A stretch of DNA of 64,000 nucleotides from Lysinibacillus sp. G4S2. GTDB taxonomy: Bacteria > Bacillota > Bacilli > Bacillales_A > Planococcaceae. Where the stretch lies: contig NZ_JAUCFJ010000002.1 in the NCBI RefSeq assembly GCF_030348505.1, positions 2,422,001 through 2,486,000 on the forward strand. Reading direction: 5' to 3'. The position numbers and the translations under genes are program-made. The notes below the pieces were generated by a model. It did not search any database. It was not told where the DNA came from and saw only the letters and a list, made by a program, of their open reading frames with translations. This document shows, piece after piece, positions 44,549-53,169 of this stretch. Positions within the stretch are counted from its first letter, which is position 1; the number at the start of each line of letters is the position of its first letter.

Positions 44549-44579
44549 TTGACCTTGAGTCAGCTCCAAATATTATGAT
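44549..44579 (+). promoter_or_regulatory. MerR-type promoter with 19-bp spacer
   Basis: TTGACC and TATGAT are separated by exactly 19 bp instead of 17, the hallmark of promoters that MerR proteins untwist. The spacer holds the dyad TTGAG/CTCCAA. It lies 77 bp upstream of the first gene of the oxidase operon. Confidence 0.75.
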
Positions 44580-44655
44580 AGCTCTAATAAGTTTAAATAA
44601 TCAGAATATTGTTAGGGTAATTTTAACATATCAGTCAACAAAGGAGAATTAATAT

Positions 44656-45942
44656 ATGGATAAAATGGATAAAATGGATACGCTTTCATTGTGGAAAGCG
44701 ACTGAAAACAGCTATAAAAAAGAGAATGCTCTTGAAGGAAATCAAGAGGCAGATGTCGTTATTATTGGCGCAGGATTTACAGGTCTTTCTTCTGCGTATC
44801 ATTTACAAAAATTAGGGCGAAGCGTTATTGTGCTTGAACAAGAATCGATTGGATATGGTGCTAGCGGTCGTAACGGTGGAATGGTCTTACCAGGCTATAA
44901 ACCAACAATGCAGGAGCTTTCTAAAAAATATGGGTCTGTCGAGGCGGAACAACTAAATAATCTTTCATTGCTTAGTGTTGAGCTAGTAAAAGAAATTATA
45001 GAAGAGCATCAAATTAACTGTGATTTTAGAAGGACAGGTCATATTGTAACAGCTTTCAAGGCGAAACATTTTGAAGGATTGAAAGCTGAAAGCGAATACT
45101 TAAATAAAAATTTCGGATATGAATCAAGTGTACTTGATAAAAGTCAGTTACATGAAGAGATTGATTCTCCAATTTATCATGGTTGCTTAGTTGACAATTC
45201 AAGCTACTCATTCCATCCGTTGAACTATGCAATTGGTTTGGCAGAAGCCGCTAAATCAGTTGGTGCGAAAATCTTTGAGTTTTCGAAAGCGCTATCAATT
45301 GAATATGGCCAATCAAGTGTGAAAGTTGTAACAGCAAATGGGGTTGTTACTGCAAGGGATATTATTGTGGCTACAGATGGCTACTCCGGGAAAATCATAA
45401 ATGAGTTAAACAAAGGTGTACTCCCTATCTCAGCACGTATTATTGCTACAGAACAGCTTCCGGAAGCACTGTTAAATGCCGTTATTCCTAAAGATCGTAT
45501 GGTTTTCGATACAAGCAATTTTTTATACTATTTCCGTCGTACACCTGATAATCGAATGATTTTTGGAGGGGGGGATATCCGACCAAACTTAGGGGATAGC
45601 GTCTACCAGAGTGTTTATAATGCTATGGTTACAACTATGCCAAAATTGGCTGGAAGCAAGATCGATTACAAATGGGGTGGATTTATTGGAGTAACTATGG
45701 ACACTTTTCCAGTTGTAGGTAGATCTAAAGAAGGTGCCTATTTTGCAACAGGTTATTCTGGACATGGAGCATCGCTTAGCACTTTGTTCGGTAAGTTATT
45801 GGCTCAATGGATTGTTACGGGAGATGCAGGAGGATATCGTTTTGAAAAGGAACGTTTAAAAACAATCCCATTTTATAATCAAAAAACGATGTTGGTAAAC
45901 CTCGCACATATCGGATTCAAAGTGCTAGATAAAATTAGATAA
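44656..45942 (+). CDS. FAD-dependent amine oxidase-like protein (DAO family)
   Basis: 428 residues. The FAD motif VVIIGAGFTGLSSAYHL lies near residue 34, YGASGRNGGMVLPGY follows as in gamma-glutamylputrescine oxidases (PuuB) and glycine/sarcosine oxidases, and TGYSGHGASLSTLFGKL closes the flavin site. It probably oxidises a primary or secondary amine to an aldehyde, which the next gene would oxidise further. First gene of a five-gene operon behind the 19-bp-spaced promoter; AAAGGAG precedes ATG 44656. The substrate is unknown. Confidence 0.85.
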   Translation: MDKMDKMDTLSLWKATENSYKKENALEGNQEADVVIIGAGFTGLSSAYHLQKLGRSVIVLEQESIGYGASGRNGGMVLPGYKPTMQELSKKYGSVEAEQLNNLSLLSVELVKEIIEEHQINCDFRRTGHIVTAFKAKHFEGLKAESEYLNKNFGYESSVLDKSQLHEEIDSPIYHGCLVDNSSYSFHPLNYAIGLAEAAKSVGAKIFEFSKALSIEYGQSSVKVVTANGVVTARDIIVATDGYSGKIINELNKGVLPISARIIATEQLPEALLNAVIPKDRMVFDTSNFLYYFRRTPDNRMIFGGGDIRPNLGDSVYQSVYNAMVTTMPKLAGSKIDYKWGGFIGVTMDTFPVVGRSKEGAYFATGYSGHGASLSTLFGKLLAQWIVTGDAGGYRFEKERLKTIPFYNQKTMLVNLAHIGFKVLDKIR

Positions 45943-45955
45943 GGGAGAGATACAA

Positions 45956-47428
45956 TTGAAAATTGATATGTTTATTGATGGGAAATGGAGAGAATCGTTA
46001 TCAAGTGGAAGAAAAGACATTTTAAATCCAGCAACTGGAGAGGTAATGGCTTCGGCTGCTAGTGGAACAGTAGAAGATACAAAATTGGCAATCAAGGCAG
46101 CTCGTGTAGCGTTTGATAGTGGCATCTGGTCAAATTTATCAACAGATGAAAGAGCGAATTATCTTTATAAGATAGCAGATCGTCTTAAAGAAAAGGCGGC
46201 AGAAATAGCACTTTTGGAAACAGAAAATAACGGTAAGGTTATCCGTGCAACGACAAATGTGGATATTCCCGCTACTATTCAAATCTTCCGCTATTATGGA
46301 GACCAGATCAAACTTATTAAAGAGAAATCCTATAACCGCGAGGATTCTTCGGAAACGATTATTACTCAGGAACCGATAGGTGTTTGTGGTTTAATTGTCC
46401 CATGGAATTTTCCACTTATGATAGCTGCTCAGTCTATTGCTCCGGCCCTTGCCGCAGGAAATACAGTTGTACTTAAGCCTGCTGAAGTCACTCCTGTAAG
46501 CGCATACAAATTATTTGAAATTTTCGAAGAGGTCGGTCTTCCAGCAGGTGTGGCCAATTTGATTTTAGGACCTGGATCCAAAATGGGGAACGAGCTTGCT
46601 GAGAGTTTTGAAGTTGACCAGGTAACCCTTACCGGCGGAACAACAGCGGGACAAAGCATATTGCGAGCTGCTGCTGGCAATATGAAAAATGTCACGCTTG
46701 AGCTGGGGGGGAAATCACCACTGATAGTATTTGATGATGTGGATTTTGAAACGGCAGTCGAAAATGCAATGTTCGGCATTTTCCATAATGCGGGTCAAGT
46801 TTGTACAGCCGCTTCACGTTTACTAGTACATGAGACTATTTATGATAGGTTTGTAGAGAGATTGGCAGAACGTGCAAACAAAATTGTAGTTGGCAATGGG
46901 GAAAGTGAGGTTATTGAAATGGGGGCACTTACAAGTGAGTCCCATATGAATGAGGTTTTACAATACATTAAAGTTGGAATTGAAGAAGGCGCAAGATTAG
47001 TATGCGGTGGTAATCGCATAACGGAAAATGGGCTTGATAAAGGATTTTTTGTCGCTCCAACGATCTTTGCAGATGTAAATTCGAACATGCGTATTGTTAA
47101 GGAGGAAATTTTTGGTCCAGTTCTTGTTGTAGAGAAATTTAAAGATGAGGAAGAGGCAGTCCAAAAAGCGAATGACTCCATTTATGGATTAGCGGCTGCT
47201 GTATTTACGGAAGATATGGATCGCGCAAGACGTGTGGTTAGTAAATTGCGGGCAGGAATTACTTGGATAAATAGTTATCACTTAGCTTATATTGATAGCC
47301 CTTGGGGAGGGTATAAGCAAAGTGGAATTGGCAGATCATTGGGTGTTGCTGGACTAGAACACTTTATGGAAATGAAGCAGATTAATATTCATCAGAAAGC
47401 TAAGCCTGTAGGTTGGTATGAAAATTAA
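45956..47428 (+). CDS. Aldehyde dehydrogenase, PuuC/betaine-aldehyde type
   Basis: 490 residues with a full ALDH domain: PWNFPLMIAAQSIAPALAAG, catalytic glutamate in LELGGKSPLIVF, cysteine in NAGQVCTAASRLLVH, and EEIFGPVLVV. The start is TTG 45956 behind GGGAGAG. Following an amine oxidase gene, it presumably turns the aldehyde into a carboxylate with NAD. It differs clearly from the paa-linked dehydrogenase at 16049. Confidence 0.9.
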   Translation: MKIDMFIDGKWRESLSSGRKDILNPATGEVMASAASGTVEDTKLAIKAARVAFDSGIWSNLSTDERANYLYKIADRLKEKAAEIALLETENNGKVIRATTNVDIPATIQIFRYYGDQIKLIKEKSYNREDSSETIITQEPIGVCGLIVPWNFPLMIAAQSIAPALAAGNTVVLKPAEVTPVSAYKLFEIFEEVGLPAGVANLILGPGSKMGNELAESFEVDQVTLTGGTTAGQSILRAAAGNMKNVTLELGGKSPLIVFDDVDFETAVENAMFGIFHNAGQVCTAASRLLVHETIYDRFVERLAERANKIVVGNGESEVIEMGALTSESHMNEVLQYIKVGIEEGARLVCGGNRITENGLDKGFFVAPTIFADVNSNMRIVKEEIFGPVLVVEKFKDEEEAVQKANDSIYGLAAAVFTEDMDRARRVVSKLRAGITWINSYHLAYIDSPWGGYKQSGIGRSLGVAGLEHFMEMKQINIHQKAKPVGWYEN

Positions 47429-47471
47429 AGTTAACTTGCTACTAAAATTGAATATATAGGGGGATATGCCT

Positions 47472-48926
47472 ATGGGGGATAAAGAAAATCGCCCTTCTCT
47501 AAAGAAAGATCAAGGAGAAGTATTAAATAACTTGGAGAAGGATTCAATACTAGGAACAAAAAGTATTCCTTCACTGTATTTTCGGTTTGCTTTAGCGGGA
47601 ATCATGGCTAACTTGATTCTGGGGGTTTTTGCCCTTATTGATGGTCATTTCGTCGGCTATTTTTCGGTTTTAGAAATTGAAGGGATCGGAATTGGTTTCA
47701 CAGTAACGGTTATTACTCGTATGGTAGGGATTCTTTTTGGAGTAGGAGCAGGAGCAGTTATTGCTCTCCGGCTAGGTAAAGGGAAGGTAGAAGAAGGTAG
47801 ATCAATATTGGGTCAAACCCTATGGTTCACACTATTCGTCTCTACTTTGATAGCTGTATTAGGATTGATCTTTGAAAAAGAATTGATGCTATTATTTGGT
47901 GCGAGCAGTGAGTCTCTTCCTTATGCGATAGAATACAGCCGCCTATTATGGATTTCACTGCCATTAACGATATTAGCTGTTGTACTTAGTATTTTAACTA
48001 CTATCGATGAAAAACCTATATTATCCATGTACAGTTGGTTAGTGGCTGCTGTTGTTGCCGTAGTTGTAGAATGGGTAATGGTTACGAAACTTGACATGGG
48101 AATGATGGGGTCATCATGGGGCAACACAATTGCTCAATCAATTCCCACCCTACTAATATTATATTTTTGGTTTGGTAAAACAAAACTGAAGCCAAAAATG
48201 AAAGATATTAAGATTCAACTCAAAAAAATCGGTGAAGTGGCTTGGACGGGATTTGCCTCTTTCTCGGGTCTAGTTATGATGTTTTTTGCCATAATATTCA
48301 CGAATAATTTACTTCAAGAATACGGTGGTGGGTTGCACGTAGCCGCTTTCACTATTCAAAACGGCTATATTACAAACCTGCTTTCCTTAGCAGCGCTCGG
48401 TGGAATGACAGGACTTCAACCAATCATTAGTTATAATTACGGTGCTGGTAATTTTGATCGTGTTAAAGAGGCCATCAAGTTCGGACTCATTTTTACGACA
48501 ATATTCTTTGTAATTTCTACTACTATGCTTATCATTTTTGCGGATCCAATAGTGGCGTTTTTCGCCGGCGGAGATCCAGAATTACATCAACTAGGTGTTT
48601 GGACAACTATCGTCTTTAATTTATTGTTTACATTAAATGCGATTAATACGCTTATTTCTGGCTATTACGAAGCACAGGAGCGAAACTGGACGGCAACATT
48701 TATTGTAGCAAGTAAAATGCTAGTGTTTATGGTCCCGTTAATGTTTATACTTCCGAAATTCTGGGGTGTTGAAGGTGTTTGGTACTCAGCCCCTGTTGCA
48801 GAAATACCTGGTGTACTCATCGCCCTTTATTTTATAAGAAAAGAATTTAAATATTTAAATGGAATGAGTGCGAATAAAGAATTCAAATATTTAAATGAAA
48901 TGAATACGAATAAGCTAAGTTTATAG
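47472..48926 (+). CDS. MATE-family transporter
   Basis: 484 residues, about twelve membrane segments in two MatE halves (NLILGVFALIDGHFVGYF and GGMTGLQPIISYNYGAGNFDR are typical). ATG 47472 is better spaced from AGGGGG than the ATG at 47466. MATE proteins export cationic compounds using Na or H gradients. Inside this catabolic operon it may expel a toxic amine or aldehyde, or take part in uptake. The C-terminus carries a 36-bp tandem duplication (EFKYLN... twice). Confidence 0.88.
   Translation: MGDKENRPSLKKDQGEVLNNLEKDSILGTKSIPSLYFRFALAGIMANLILGVFALIDGHFVGYFSVLEIEGIGIGFTVTVITRMVGILFGVGAGAVIALRLGKGKVEEGRSILGQTLWFTLFVSTLIAVLGLIFEKELMLLFGASSESLPYAIEYSRLLWISLPLTILAVVLSILTTIDEKPILSMYSWLVAAVVAVVVEWVMVTKLDMGMMGSSWGNTIAQSIPTLLILYFWFGKTKLKPKMKDIKIQLKKIGEVAWTGFASFSGLVMMFFAIIFTNNLLQEYGGGLHVAAFTIQNGYITNLLSLAALGGMTGLQPIISYNYGAGNFDRVKEAIKFGLIFTTIFFVISTTMLIIFADPIVAFFAGGDPELHQLGVWTTIVFNLLFTLNAINTLISGYYEAQERNWTATFIVASKMLVFMVPLMFILPKFWGVEGVWYSAPVAEIPGVLIALYFIRKEFKYLNGMSANKEFKYLNEMNTNKLSL
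48843..48914 (+). repeat. 36-bp tandem duplication at the MATE gene 3' end
   Basis: Units 48843-48878 and 48879-48914 each encode EFKYLNxMxxNK. They differ at several bases, so the duplication is not brand new. Confidence 0.85.
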
Positions 48927-48965
48927 AACTCTGCTAATCTATCAAACGAAAGAGGGATGTTAAAA

Positions 48966-49247
48966 ATGTTTTTTGCGAAAGAAGTAACAGAGGAAGAAGC
49001 TAAACAACTAAGTGTTGATACGTGGGAACCATGGGTAGGTGAAACGGATAAAGGAATGTGGCACCTAGAAGAACAAGAGGTTTTCTATGTAACAGATGGA
49101 GAAGTGTTCATTACCGTTGACGAAAAAAAATATCATCTTACGAAGGGATGGGTAGCTTCTTTAGCTAAAGATCTAGTCTGTGAATGGGATTGTCCTGTCC
49201 TTGTAAAAAAGAATTTTATATTAAACCAAGAAATTGATTTGAAATAA
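48966..49247 (+). CDS. Small cupin-domain protein
   Basis: 93 residues from ATG 48966, behind AAGAGGG; ATG 48957 is too close to that site. Single cupin barrel: WEPWVGETDKGMWHLEEQEVFYVTDGEVFITVD and YHLTKGWVASLAKDLVCEWDC fit the Cupin_3/DUF861 group (EutQ or ureidoglycine aminohydrolase relatives). The usual metal histidines are largely missing, so it may be structural or ligand-binding. Confidence 0.75.
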   Translation: MFFAKEVTEEEAKQLSVDTWEPWVGETDKGMWHLEEQEVFYVTDGEVFITVDEKKYHLTKGWVASLAKDLVCEWDCPVLVKKNFILNQEIDLK

Positions 49248-49263
49248 ATATTGGAGGTGTACT

Positions 49264-50907
49264 ATGGGAGTAACAAAAGTGGAAGCTGAAGTTGTATTTA
49301 TTAATGGAGAAGTAATCACAGTAGATCAAAAGAATACAGTAGCAGAGGCTTTAGCTGTTAAAGATAATCGCATTATCTTTGTAGGTTTAAATAGTAAGGT
49401 TAATAGTTTTATAGGAGAAAAAACGACTGTCATCGATTTGCAAGGAAAAACACTTCTTCCTGGATTTATAGATTCTCATATTCACTTAACGTATTATGGA
49501 TTGAATCAGTTGGCGATAAATTGTAAAGCTGAGCATATCGATTCCATTGAGGTTTTATTAGATGATTTGAAAAAGAAATCCTTAGAGACGCCTAAGGGTG
49601 AATGGATACGGGCTTTTGGATTCAATGAAACCGCTGTAAAGGAAATGAGGTATCCAACAATCGATGAACTGAATGCAATTTCAGTAGAACATCCAATTAT
49701 GATATCGCGTACTTGTAATCATATCAGTGTTTTAAATAGTAAAGCACTTGAACTAGCGCAAATAAACGAAAATACACCAGATCCTGACGGGGGAGTTATT
49801 GAAAGAGATCTTGAAGGGAAATTGACAGGAAAATTAATTGAAGCAGCAAATATGGAAATGAGCGATGTTGCAAGACATACAGAAGATGAACAAAGACAGG
49901 CTGTAAAAATTGCATCAGATCATTTCATTGCTTCGGGCTTAACAAGTGTCCATGATGCTGGAGGACAAGGACCTGATAGTTTCCGCATACTGCAACAGGC
50001 TGTGAAAAGCAGGGATATTCGCGTCAGAGTATACGCAATGATATGTCAGATAAATAACTCCCAAGAATTTGTCCATAAAATGATGGAATCTGGTGTAGTA
50101 ACTGGTACAGGAGATGAAAGATTTAAAGTAGGACCGGCAAAAATGTTTACAGATGGAAGTAGCACTGGGCCTACCATTGCGACCCGTAAGCCATACGACA
50201 GTGACCCAAACAATTATGGCATTCTATATCAAAGTGAGGAAGAAATTTACGAAGTTTTAGGAGAAGCACATAAAAAAGGATATCAACTCACTGTACATGC
50301 ACAAGGTGATAAAGCCATTGAAATGTATTTAAATTGTGTGGAAAAGGCGATTGAGGAATCACCAAGAACAAACCATCGCCATCGAATTGAGCATGCGGGA
50401 ATCTCATCGCCAGATTTACAAGAAAGAATGAAAAAACTTGGAATTATACCGATTCCAAATCCTCCATTTCCGTATGAATTCGGAGAGATTTATGTAAGGC
50501 ATTACGGTGATCGCGTTCAACATATGTACGCTGCCCGTGATTATATTGATCAGGGGATCATAGCAGCAGGTGGATCAGATGCGCCAGTTACTGATATTAA
50601 CCCTTTATTAGGAATTCATGTTGCTGTTAATAGAAAAAGCCAGTCGGGTATGGATATTGGTTCCAGTCAATGCATAAGTGTTATGGAGGCTATAAAACTA
50701 TATACATGGAATGGTGCTTATGCGAGTTTTGAAGAAGATATAAAAGGGAGCATCGAGGTTGGTAAGTTAGCCGATTTAGTAGTCCTTAATGACAGCATTT
50801 TAAATGTCAGCCCAGACCAAATTAAAGATTTAAAAGTAGAAAAAACTATGATCGATGGTGAAATGATCTATTCTAAAGAAAATTTTGTGGAACTAAATCG
50901 AGTATAG
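49264..50907 (+). CDS. YtcJ-like amidohydrolase
   Basis: 547 residues, amidohydrolase family 3. The HxH metal pair is in FIDSHIHLTYYG, further ligands are in TVHAQGDKAIEMYL and HRIEHAGI, and the final aspartate is in AAGGSDAPVTDINPL. YtcJ-type enzymes hydrolyse amide or N-formyl bonds of unknown natural substrates. As last gene of the operon it may release the amine that the oxidase consumes, or remove an N-acyl group from the acid product. TATTGGAGGTG precedes ATG 49264. Confidence 0.85.
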   Translation: MGVTKVEAEVVFINGEVITVDQKNTVAEALAVKDNRIIFVGLNSKVNSFIGEKTTVIDLQGKTLLPGFIDSHIHLTYYGLNQLAINCKAEHIDSIEVLLDDLKKKSLETPKGEWIRAFGFNETAVKEMRYPTIDELNAISVEHPIMISRTCNHISVLNSKALELAQINENTPDPDGGVIERDLEGKLTGKLIEAANMEMSDVARHTEDEQRQAVKIASDHFIASGLTSVHDAGGQGPDSFRILQQAVKSRDIRVRVYAMICQINNSQEFVHKMMESGVVTGTGDERFKVGPAKMFTDGSSTGPTIATRKPYDSDPNNYGILYQSEEEIYEVLGEAHKKGYQLTVHAQGDKAIEMYLNCVEKAIEESPRTNHRHRIEHAGISSPDLQERMKKLGIIPIPNPPFPYEFGEIYVRHYGDRVQHMYAARDYIDQGIIAAGGSDAPVTDINPLLGIHVAVNRKSQSGMDIGSSQCISVMEAIKLYTWNGAYASFEEDIKGSIEVGKLADLVVLNDSILNVSPDQIKDLKVEKTMIDGEMIYSKENFVELNRV

Positions 50908-51006
50908 ATTATTAAATGATAGTATGCTGAATACTCCTATACGCCAGTTTGTATGTATAAAAATCACGTGATTTGTACCTATTGGTGAACCTTACTATGA
51001 ACGGAA

Positions 51007-51037
51007 CCCCGAATAGTGGACCTATTCGGGGATTTTT
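51007..51037 (+). terminator. Terminator of the amine/amidohydrolase operon
   Basis: CCCCGAATAG pairs with CTATTCGGGG around a 5-nt loop, followed by ATTTTT. Confidence 0.85.
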
Positions 51038-51186
51038 GTGTTATTAAAGGGCAAAATCCTATTATACTTTCATCTGAGAATTTGTGGTTTGCGTCCTGAT
51101 TTAGACCTTGTTTTTTTGATCTCCATTAGTTTTCAGTGACATTTTATTAAGGAGTGAAGATATATTTGATTCAGAAGGGCAAATGA

Positions 51187-51226
51187 AAAGTGGCATGACG
51201 TGAATCTTGTCATGCCACTTTTTTTA
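51187..51226. terminator. Second perfect hairpin
   Basis: AAAGTGGCATGAC pairs with GTCATGCCACTTT around a 9-nt loop, with seven T ending the right arm and following it. Confidence 0.8.
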
Positions 51227-51398
51227 ATTGGGTGGAATTGTATTTTACAAAGGTTTGCATTTTAGGAATATATTAAGTTAAGATGGGCAGGTTCAATGCC
51301 CTTCTTAACCAATTATTCAAATTTACGAGCGAATACAAGTATTGCTATGACGATTTGGTACTTTGCGTAATCCAACTTACTCAGTTAGACTTATGGGA

Positions 51399-51435
51399 AA
51401 ACGCCATTGTGGAAGTTCTTTCCATAATGGCGTTT
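51399..51435. repeat. 16-bp hairpin next to the SMI1 fragment
   Basis: AAACGCCATTGTGGAA and TTCCATAATGGCGTTT match at 15 of 16 positions around a 5-nt loop. No T-run follows on the plus strand. It marks the junction region of the duplicated SMI1 fragment. Confidence 0.6.
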
Positions 51436-51467
51436 ATCAAAATAACTCTCATTTTCTAAATATCAGA

Positions 51468-51614
51468 TTTACATCTGAAGAAGGTGTATGCGGTCTAATC
51501 ATTCGCTTTTTGCACGCCCTTAATCAATATGAAGTGATTGCCAACAGCTTTGATGAGTATTTACAGGATCTTATTGACGATGGTTTCATTTTTCTGGAAT
51601 CCGAAGAAGAGTAA
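51468..51614 (+). pseudogene. 3' fragment of an SMI1/KNR4-like gene
   Basis: The last ~45 codons (IIRFLH, QYEVIANSFDEYLQDLIDDGF, ESEEE) are nearly identical in DNA to the end of the gene at 55281-55860. The similarity runs on into the downstream non-coding DNA (to about 51718 versus 55968). An open frame reaches back to 51363, but that part has no relation to SMI1. It is a truncated duplicate. Confidence 0.8.
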
Positions 51615-51799
51615 CCTTTTGTAATCTAGTATTGACTGAAATAAAGTCACGCTTTTTATAAAAAAGATGCGAAGGATTGTGGATAAAATACCCTTAAACA
51701 AACGAGGGCAAGAGTTGTTTAGGCATTACTATGGTATTTGTGTTATTTTTTACACATACTGTATAATTCTAAGTGAGATTTATTTTGGGAGGTGAAAAT

Positions 51800-52513
51800 T
51801 TGTTATATTTAGCTTTATTTATTGGTGTCGTTACAATTGTAATTTCGGTTAAGCTTACTCAAGCTTTTAAATTATCAAGCATTTGGGGGGTACTTGGTCA
51901 AATTTGTGCTTCACTTGTAATAATAATGGTCGGCAAACTCGAGGTTAGTTATATTAGTTTAGGTGATTACTTCGAATTAGGATATTTGACGGTTCCATTT
52001 ACTTTATTACTTCTTGTAGGTTTTACAAATGTAATGAATATAGAAAAAGTGCAAAATCCTTCAATATTGCTGCTGCCATTCGTTTCTTTAGTTTTTTTCT
52101 CAATAGCAGCTTTCTTCATAGGTCATCCATTTGTTTTAATAACGGGGATTTGTTCCAGTTTAACGCTTATGTTTATTCTGCTATACGGCTATTATACTGG
52201 TAAAGTATTTGTGGGGAGAACGCTTAATACGTCAATAGGTTTCATAATAGCTGTGCTTTCAATATCCCTCATTGAAACATCTATTGTAACAATTTATATT
52301 CCGGTATTTACTTTAGTACTACCATTCACTTTATATTATTTAATTCAAGATAAAATTACGAATGTACAATCAATTACAGTTAGCTTTTTAACAGCTAATT
52401 TATTTGGTGTATTAATGTACATAGTTCCTTTTAATACAATATGGTATTTCATTGTTGGGTTAACTAGTATTTTGGTTATCACTCAATTTTCACGTAAATA
52501 TCGCTTTATTTAG
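51800..52513 (+). CDS. Hypothetical polytopic membrane protein
   Basis: 237 residues from TTG 51800 with GGGAGGTG upstream; about eight membrane segments fill nearly the whole length, with very few charges. There are no motifs that I recognise. It is immediately downstream of the SMI1 fragment and followed by a repeat-rich gap. Confidence 0.65.
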   Translation: MLYLALFIGVVTIVISVKLTQAFKLSSIWGVLGQICASLVIIMVGKLEVSYISLGDYFELGYLTVPFTLLLLVGFTNVMNIEKVQNPSILLLPFVSLVFFSIAAFFIGHPFVLITGICSSLTLMFILLYGYYTGKVFVGRTLNTSIGFIIAVLSISLIETSIVTIYIPVFTLVLPFTLYYLIQDKITNVQSITVSFLTANLFGVLMYIVPFNTIWYFIVGLTSILVITQFSRKYRFI

Positions 52514-52769
52514 AAACTCAAACTTTTTTATAAAAACTTTATACTTAGTTTGAAAGATTAACTCCATTTTGATCAACCTTTTTTCAAAATGAAGTTTTTA
52601 CATTTGCTGTTAAATAAAGGTTGAAGGGGATTTTTCCCTATATAATAAAGTCGTACCGTTTAAAACAAAGTTGCATCGTTTTGCCCCTTTTATGTTTTGA
52701 CTAAAGGGGTTTTTGTGATCTTTCTTTATGTTAAAGACAGAAATATGTACTTCTTTTTTTGTGTTCTAT

Positions 52770-53063
52770 CAAGCGTGTTGATTAGGAAAAAAATAGGTTT
52801 ATTATTGAGTGGTAAAAGGATTTTTTTGTTATCACTTTGCCAATATATTTCCATTTTAACTGATTGTAGCGTAGGGCTACTCGACTCCCGCGGGAAAGCG
52901 AGACAGACGAGACCCTGCACGGAGCAGAGCGGAGGAAGCGGCTCGACGCTCGCCCGCAGGAAGCCTTGCTCTGCGCGAAAGCGAAGCGTCAGCGGCAAAG
53001 CGAGTAGCCCGTAGCGGAAATCAGCCTCTTTGAATGTATAAAAATGGTTAATCAACACGCCTG
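52770..53063. mobile_element. Small non-autonomous element (MITE copy C) with perfect 9-bp target duplication
   Basis: 294 bp. The ends CAAGCGTGTTGATTA and CAGGCGTGTTGATTA (right end reverse complemented) differ by one base. GTGTTCTAT flanks both sides (52761-52769 and 53064-53072), a perfect 9-bp target duplication. The ends match the IS4-type element 0.9 kb downstream, which also makes a 9-bp duplication. No protein is encoded, so it must move in trans. A GC-rich insert is nested inside (52872-53010). Confidence 0.88.
52872..53010. mobile_element. Nested GC-rich palindromic repeat
   Basis: 139 bp, much richer in GC than its surroundings. The inverted ends GGGCTACTCG and CGAGTAGCCC are perfect, and GTAGCG is duplicated on both sides (52866-52871, 53011-53016). 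MITE copy A has the uninterrupted site (GTAGAG). The interior resembles the GC-rich cores at 21906-21980 and 59789-59886. Confidence 0.75.
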
Positions 53064-53169
53064 GTGTTCTATTTAGTTTTTTGGGATTAAAGGGATTAAA
53101 AAGTATTTTGTTGAATAACATGGAGAAGCAAATATAGAGAATAGATGGAATTTATGAGGGGGAAGCTTT

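Larger units (their letters stand above)
50908..51362. other. 455-bp gap with two terminators
   Basis: Contains the terminators at 51007 and 51187. Beyond them the sequence is plain AT-rich DNA with no gene. Confidence 0.5.
52514..53169. other. 656-bp gap carrying MITE copy C
   Basis: Positions 52770-53063 are the mobile element described separately. The rest is AT-rich. Open frames across the GC-rich insert (for example plus 52697-53014, minus 52726-53121) are not considered genes. Confidence 0.6.

Noticed and set aside
52697..53121. Frames across the GC-rich part of MITE C
   Set aside because: They span mobile-element ends and the nested insert; codon use is unlike that of the genes and no start site is convincing.
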